Source: Burkholderiaceae bacterium (lineage in GTDB: Bacteria > Pseudomonadota > Gammaproteobacteria > Burkholderiales > Burkholderiaceae). Taken from it: 64,000 nt of DNA. Below, in pieces: positions 59,681 through 64,000 of the stretch. The translations under genes were made by a program, and so were the position numbers. The stretch is from assembly GCA_947448695.1 (NCBI GenBank), contig CANFOL010000002.1, positions 106,201 to 170,200 on the forward strand, read 5' to 3'. Each line of letters opens with the position of its first letter. Positions within the stretch are counted from its first letter, which is position 1. The notes below the pieces were generated by a model. It did not search any database, was not told where the DNA came from, and saw only the letters and a list, made by a program, of their open reading frames with translations.

Positions 59681-60874
59681 TTATTTCTTTTTATCAAATT
59701 CCTTCATTGGGTCTTTGATACCAGTACTGAGGGTTTCAATCTCAACGTTGGCTAATTTACCATTGACTTTACGTACTTCACGTAAATATTCAGGATTAAT
59801 CACATCTCTTGTCTCAGGATCGATAGAAAACTCACCTCGAGGACTTGTAGTGCTTTTATATTTTTTCAATAACTCCATGGTTTTATCAGAGTCAATTTTT
59901 CCATTTTGCTCACGAATCGTATAGAAAATTGCTTCCATGGCATCCCATGCGCCAACAGCCATAAAACCTGGCTCTAAATTTTCACCAAATTCTTTTTTGT
60001 AAGCTGCAACAAAGGCACGATTACTTGGACGATTTGAATTAGCTGAATAGTGGTGAACCGTTGTCACTCCTAAAGCGACATCACCCATTCCCTGTAATTC
60101 TTCATCGGTCACAATATCACCAGTACCAATAAATTTAATGCCAGCCTTTGCTAATCCTAAGTCTGAATAAGCTTTCATCATTCCAGTTGCCGCTTTTCCT
60201 GCTGGGTTGAAACCAAAAATGACGTCTGGTTTAGTATCTTTAATTTTTTGAATGAATGGTGTGAAGTCAGGGTTTGCAACCGGAATTCTGACACTTCCCA
60301 TAATCTCACCACCGCCTTCTTTGAAACCTTTAATAAACCCCTCTTCAGCTTCATGACCTGGAGCAAAATCACTTACAGCTGTATACGCTTTTTTATATTT
60401 TTTTGCGGCCCATTGCCCCATCGGATAAGCTGACTGCCAAAGAGTAAATGAAGTACGGGCCATGTAAGGCGCATTGTTCATCACTCTCGCTGCAGCTGCA
60501 TTCATACTGATGTATGGAACTTTTGCTTCTGTTGTTAAAGGTGCGATAGCAGCCATATTCGGTGACCATACAAAACCCGTTAAATAGTTCACTTTTTCAC
60601 GCACGATTAATTCCTGTGCAACACGCTTTGCAACGTCTGGATTGGGTCCAGTATCATCACGTGTAATGATTTCTACTTTAACACCTGGAGGTAATTTATC
60701 GCCATTCAGCTTCATGAAAAGCTTAACGCCTTTATCCAACTGATCCCCTTGAGCAGCGCCAGGGCCACTATATGTCCCCATAAAACCAATTTTGACTGTT
60801 TGAGCTGAAGAAGTGCTTATCGCCAATACACTCAAAATTCCTAAACCAAGTTGCATGAATTTATTTTTTTTCAT
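59681..60874 (-). CDS. LivK-type ABC transporter substrate-binding protein
   Basis: A 397-residue periplasmic protein of the Peripla_BP_6 family with a signal peptide ending at SSAQ (residue 25). VKIGFMGTYSGPGAAQGDQL, YLTGFVWSPNMAAIAPLTTE and FIGTGDIVTDEELQGMGDVA are the expected blocks. The ligand could be a branched-chain amino acid, but in Burkholderiales such systems often carry aromatic acids, and the neighbouring catabolic genes make that plausible. It leads the livKHMGF operon. Confidence 0.9.
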   Translation of the reverse strand: MKKNKFMQLGLGILSVLAISTSSAQTVKIGFMGTYSGPGAAQGDQLDKGVKLFMKLNGDKLPPGVKVEIITRDDTGPNPDVAKRVAQELIVREKVNYLTGFVWSPNMAAIAPLTTEAKVPYISMNAAAARVMNNAPYMARTSFTLWQSAYPMGQWAAKKYKKAYTAVSDFAPGHEAEEGFIKGFKEGGGEIMGSVRIPVANPDFTPFIQKIKDTKPDVIFGFNPAGKAATGMMKAYSDLGLAKAGIKFIGTGDIVTDEELQGMGDVALGVTTVHHYSANSNRPSNRAFVAAYKKEFGENLEPGFMAVGAWDAMEAIFYTIREQNGKIDSDKTMELLKKYKSTTSPRGEFSIDPETRDVINPEYLREVRKVNGKLANVEIETLSTGIKDPMKEFDKKK

Positions 60875-61024
60875 AGTGACCTCAATTAATTTATAAGAAT
60901 GAACTTTTTTGAAATTTTACATGACAAAGAATAACATGTGATGCTAAGTTTAGGTTACCTTTTAAGGGCTTATTCGGATGAATCAAACCTAGACAGATCT
61001 TGATTTTTGGTAGTTCATTGAGGG

Positions 61025-61957
61025 TTAAAAACTAGCCGCTATCCCAATCGAATATCCGGAAATATCTGGTGCAAATTGGTACCTAACCATTAATCTTGCC
61101 CGGGTAAAAAAGATATCGTAATCTTTAATATCAAGCTCCAAGCCCACGCCTACGCTAGAGAGAAAGTTAAAGCCTAAAGCCCCTCGAGAGTCTCCCAAAT
61201 ACTGGGTATGGGCAAACTCAATAACACTTCTAACAGTGCTACCAATCAGGGTAAACCCTGTAGGCACCCTACGACGAGACCATAAGCCTAAACTTTGCGC
61301 ACTGGTATGCCCCTCAACAGATTTTGAAGTGTCAAAACTAGTTAATTGAATATTGGTATAACGTAATTCATATTCATTTTCTTGATCAGGACGATAATCC
61401 TCATAATCAAGAACAATAGATCCGCCCAATCCATAGGCATTTAAGCGCCCATTATTTAAGAAATCTAGGCTAATACCTGTTTTGTTCTCAATCACTCTTG
61501 AGGCAATTGATAGATCGCTTTCTACATGCCCTAAAGAAACATTAAATATAGGTCTAATTTTAAATTGATCAGTCAATTTAAAATCCCAACCAATCCCGCC
61601 AGTTCCAGAAATACTATTCCATCGAACAGGGATCTTGACTGGCGAAGAACCACTACTAATAAACGTAGGGTTATAGCGATTCAACGCAATGGTACCCTCG
61701 ACGTACAACGGAAAGCTCTCACTCAGAGTACCACCCCCACCCAGAGATGTCATTGATAACTCTGGGTTACTTAAAGCACTATCACGTAAAGATAAGGAGC
61801 CTGTTGTTACATCAGGTGTCAAAGAATAACTAATCACAGTTAAAAATGCGTTTGCACGTTGTTGCATGAAGTCATTAACTAGCCCGTCAGAATAGGCCGT
61901 CGGCATGTGCACTATGCACAAAAGAATTGCTACACATTTTAAACAATTAAACTTCAC
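61025..61957 (-). CDS. Hypothetical outer membrane beta-barrel protein
   Basis: A 310-residue protein with a signal peptide (GTG start, cleavage near AYSDG at residue 24). The mature part is a series of alternating hydrophobic strands rich in Gly, Ser and aromatic residues, and ends in SIGIAASF with a terminal Phe, the outer membrane assembly signal. About 12 strands could fit. The family is not recognised; an autotransporter-like or porin-like barrel is possible. It stands alone between the liv operon and the right-end ABC importer. Confidence 0.7.
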   Translation of the reverse strand: MKFNCLKCVAILLCIVHMPTAYSDGLVNDFMQQRANAFLTVISYSLTPDVTTGSLSLRDSALSNPELSMTSLGGGGTLSESFPLYVEGTIALNRYNPTFISSGSSPVKIPVRWNSISGTGGIGWDFKLTDQFKIRPIFNVSLGHVESDLSIASRVIENKTGISLDFLNNGRLNAYGLGGSIVLDYEDYRPDQENEYELRYTNIQLTSFDTSKSVEGHTSAQSLGLWSRRRVPTGFTLIGSTVRSVIEFAHTQYLGDSRGALGFNFLSSVGVGLELDIKDYDIFFTRARLMVRYQFAPDISGYSIGIAASF

Positions 61958-62128
61958 TTGATGGAAAACTCTTTTGTTAGGTACATTAACTGTTTACGGC
62001 TAAAAAAATAAAGGTGTAGACTAAAGTGAGGCATTTTCTAAGATTAGAATTATGTCTATACTCTTTTATATTTGAACCACATTTAACTTATAAATATAAT
62101 CATCCCAACATTATCCCATTAGACGATC

Positions 62129-63169
62129 ATGCTATTTAAAACATTCAAAATCCAGAAAGTAATCTTATGTACGATCCTCTTAGCAAGTCTTCCTCTGCAA
62201 CAAGCAGGCGCGCAAAATAAACTAGAAAAAACTAAAGTAAGTATTGCTGTTGGTGGCAAAAATTTATTCTATTACCTGCCATTAACCATCGCAGAACGGT
62301 TAGGTTATTTCAAAGATGAGGGCCTTGACGTAGAAATATCAGACTTTCCTGGAGGCGCAAAAGCCTTGCAAGCGCTTGTAGGGGGGAGCGCCGATGTGGT
62401 TTCAGGAGCATATGAACATACGATTAATATGCAGGCGAAAGGTCAAAACATCCAAGCATTCGTTTTACAAGGGCGTGCACCACAAATTGTTCTTGCCTAC
62501 TCAACTAAAAATATGCCAAATTATCAATCTATTGCTGATTTAAAAGGCAAAAAGATTGGTGTCACTGCGCCAGGTTCCTCATCTAGCATGATGGCTAGTT
62601 ATGTATTATCTAAAGGGGGACTGAAACCATCTGATGTTTCTTTTATAGGTGTTGGGGCTGGCCCGGGAGCTGTTGCAGCAATGCGTTCAGGACAGCTAGA
62701 TGCTATTTGTAATTTAGACCCTGTCATATCGATGCTTTTAGACAAAAATGAAATCAAAATCATTTCTGATACCCGTACATTAAAAGACACTAAAGCAGTT
62801 TATGGCGGAAATATGCCTGCTGCGGTGCTCTATGCCCCAACAAGCTTTATTGAAAAAAATCCAAATACAACTCAAGCTTTAACCAACGCGATTGTACGAG
62901 CTTTGAAGTGGCTCAATCAAGCAGGACCTTCAGATATTGTTAAAACAGTACCTGAAAATTATTTATTAGGTGACAGAGCTCTTTATCTTGCAGCATGGCA
63001 AGGCGTTAAAGAGGCGATTTCTCCTGATGGCATGATTCCTAGTGACGGTCCAAATACAGCCCTGCGCATGTTGTCTCAATTTGAAAAAGAGATTGGTGAG
63101 AAAAAAATTGATTTATCTAAAACGTATACAAATACTTTTGTGATTAAAGCAAATCAAAAACATAAGTAA
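62129..63169 (+). CDS. ABC transporter substrate-binding protein (SsuA/NMT1 family)
   Basis: A 346-residue periplasmic protein with a signal peptide ending at AGAQ (residue 29). YYLPLTIAERLGYFKDEGLD, LVGGSADVVSGAYEH and LKGKKIGVTAPGSSSSMMAS are the nitrate/sulfonate/taurine family blocks. The ligand may be a sulfonate, a pyrimidine precursor or an aromatic acid. The ATPase gene begins 10 bases later, so the two form an operon whose permease must lie beyond the window. Confidence 0.9.
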   Translation: MLFKTFKIQKVILCTILLASLPLQQAGAQNKLEKTKVSIAVGGKNLFYYLPLTIAERLGYFKDEGLDVEISDFPGGAKALQALVGGSADVVSGAYEHTINMQAKGQNIQAFVLQGRAPQIVLAYSTKNMPNYQSIADLKGKKIGVTAPGSSSSMMASYVLSKGGLKPSDVSFIGVGAGPGAVAAMRSGQLDAICNLDPVISMLLDKNEIKIISDTRTLKDTKAVYGGNMPAAVLYAPTSFIEKNPNTTQALTNAIVRALKWLNQAGPSDIVKTVPENYLLGDRALYLAAWQGVKEAISPDGMIPSDGPNTALRMLSQFEKEIGEKKIDLSKTYTNTFVIKANQKHK

Positions 63170-63179
63170 TCTATTCTTT

Positions 63180-64000
63180 ATGAATACCCAATTCGCTCTT
63201 TCTTTAAAAGATATTCGTTGTAGTTTCGTTTCTCCAGAAACTAAATCTGAATATATTGCGATTGATAATGTCACTTTAGATCTATGCGCTGGGGAGTTTG
63301 TTGCCATCGTTGGTCCGACTGGTTGTGGGAAATCAACGATTCTCAATGTGGCGGCAGGCTTACTTCGTCCTAGTCACGGTAAGGTTCAAGTGTTTGGTGA
63401 AGAGCTTCAATCAATCAACTCACATGCTGGTTATATGTTTCAAGCAAATACCTTAATGCCTTGGAGAAGTGCTAAAGATAATATTACCTTAGGTCTTGAG
63501 TATCATCATTTATCCAAAGAACAAAGAGACTCGATTGCGAATGAATGGTTACACAAAGTAGGCCTTGGAAATTTTGGTGATCGATTCCCACATCAACTCT
63601 CAGGAGGAATGCAAAAACGTGTAGCTCTGGCGCAAACCCTTGCTCTTGATCCGGATATCATTTTGATGGATGAGCCATTTTCTGCTTTAGACGTTCAAAC
63701 ACGTCAACTAATGGAAAACGAATTGCTTCAACTATGTCAGGCATCCCCTTCTCAAAGGGGAAAGTCTGTTCTTTTTATTACCCATGATCTTGATGAAGCA
63801 ATCGCGATGAGCGACCGAGTGATTGTAATGTCCGCAGGACCAGCTTCTCAACCAATTGGCAACTTTGAGATTGATCTTCCCAAACCAAGAGATGTAGCAG
63901 AAATAAAGTCAAATCCTAGATTCCATGAATACTATAGTCAAATTTGGAATGTTCTCAGATCCGAAGTGATGAAAAGCTATACCCAACAGATGAAAACTTT
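63180..64000 (+). CDS. ABC transporter ATP-binding protein (SsuB/TauB type), 3' partial
   Basis: The frame from ATG 63180 stays open to the window end (273 codons). Walker A GPTGCGKST near residue 45, MFQANTLMPWRSAKDNITLG (the NitT/TauT family Q-loop with PWR), signature LSGGMQKRVALA, Walker B IILMDEPFSALD and the H-loop FITHDLDEA are all present. It powers the importer whose binding protein gene is 10 bases upstream. Only the last residues are missing. Confidence 0.93.
   Translation, partial: MNTQFALSLKDIRCSFVSPETKSEYIAIDNVTLDLCAGEFVAIVGPTGCGKSTILNVAAGLLRPSHGKVQVFGEELQSINSHAGYMFQANTLMPWRSAKDNITLGLEYHHLSKEQRDSIANEWLHKVGLGNFGDRFPHQLSGGMQKRVALAQTLALDPDIILMDEPFSALDVQTRQLMENELLQLCQASPSQRGKSVLFITHDLDEAIAMSDRVIVMSAGPASQPIGNFEIDLPKPRDVAEIKSNPRFHEYYSQIWNVLRSEVMKSYTQQMKT

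Noticed and set aside
29778..60874. Treating the Bug genes as parts of a complete local TTT or TRAP transporter
   Set aside because: No TctA, TctB, DctM or DctQ gene is present. The only membrane permeases in the region are LivH and LivM, which belong to an ABC system with their own binding protein.

Overview
The window looks like a chromosome segment of an AT-rich, free-living betaproteobacterium of the Burkholderiales, most like a Polynucleobacter-type freshwater bacterium. This rests on the low apparent GC content, very tight gene packing, a soxXYZA cluster, the paired Tat-exported isoquinoline-oxidoreductase-type enzyme, and above all the crowd of Bug-family (TctC-type) solute-binding proteins, which are expanded mainly in this order. 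No plasmid, phage, insertion sequence or CRISPR array is visible.

Layout. 1-4139 holds the tail of an unknown gene, a NUDIX hydrolase, a two-gene chromate transporter (split chrA), a polar amino acid type binding protein, a decayed outer membrane barrel and a cupin. 4140-7440 is a small accessory patch ending at a tRNA-His gene: a complete hipBA toxin-antitoxin operon with two palindromic operators, a solitary DUF6088 antitoxin-like gene, and a brnA antitoxin gene broken by an in-frame stop that runs into the 3' end of the tRNA. Just beyond the tRNA are two LexA (SOS) boxes. One matches the E. coli consensus exactly and sits between the -35 and -10 of a promoter aimed at an unannotated 35-codon ORF, which is the most novel-looking element here. 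7437-13053 is housekeeping: acyltransferase, DUF2244, CoA-binding protein, chalcone-isomerase-like protein, pterin dehydratase, Lon-N protein, GST, and an exonuclease/GIY-YIG fusion.

13250-29270 carries an iorAB-type molybdenum hydroxylase, soxXYZA without soxB or soxCD, a CYTH-CHAD protein, an NPP-type phosphodiesterase lipoprotein, a CzcCBA-like RND efflux operon, a frameshifted OmpA-like remnant, a flavin reductase and a Tim44-like protein.

29778-56018 is a catabolic and uptake archipelago: ten Bug binding proteins in 26 kb, interleaved in both orientations with small-molecule enzymes. These are a maleate-isomerase-type enzyme, LigI-like and HpaI-like enzymes, an isopropylmalate-dehydrogenase relative, a UbiD decarboxylase, ring-hydroxylating dioxygenase alpha and beta subunits, a crotonase, PrpD, a 3-hydroxyisobutyrate dehydrogenase relative, a metallo-beta-lactamase fold hydrolase and cupins. 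At least four operons pair a Bug gene directly with enzymes, so each Bug probably captures the substrate of its neighbours. No TctA/TctB membrane genes are present, so they must be supplied from elsewhere. A decayed Cache-sensor/HPt kinase lies inside this region. 56335-60874 is a complete branched-chain-type ABC importer (livKHMGF), followed by an outer membrane protein and the start of an SsuA/NMT1-type ABC importer that runs off the right end.
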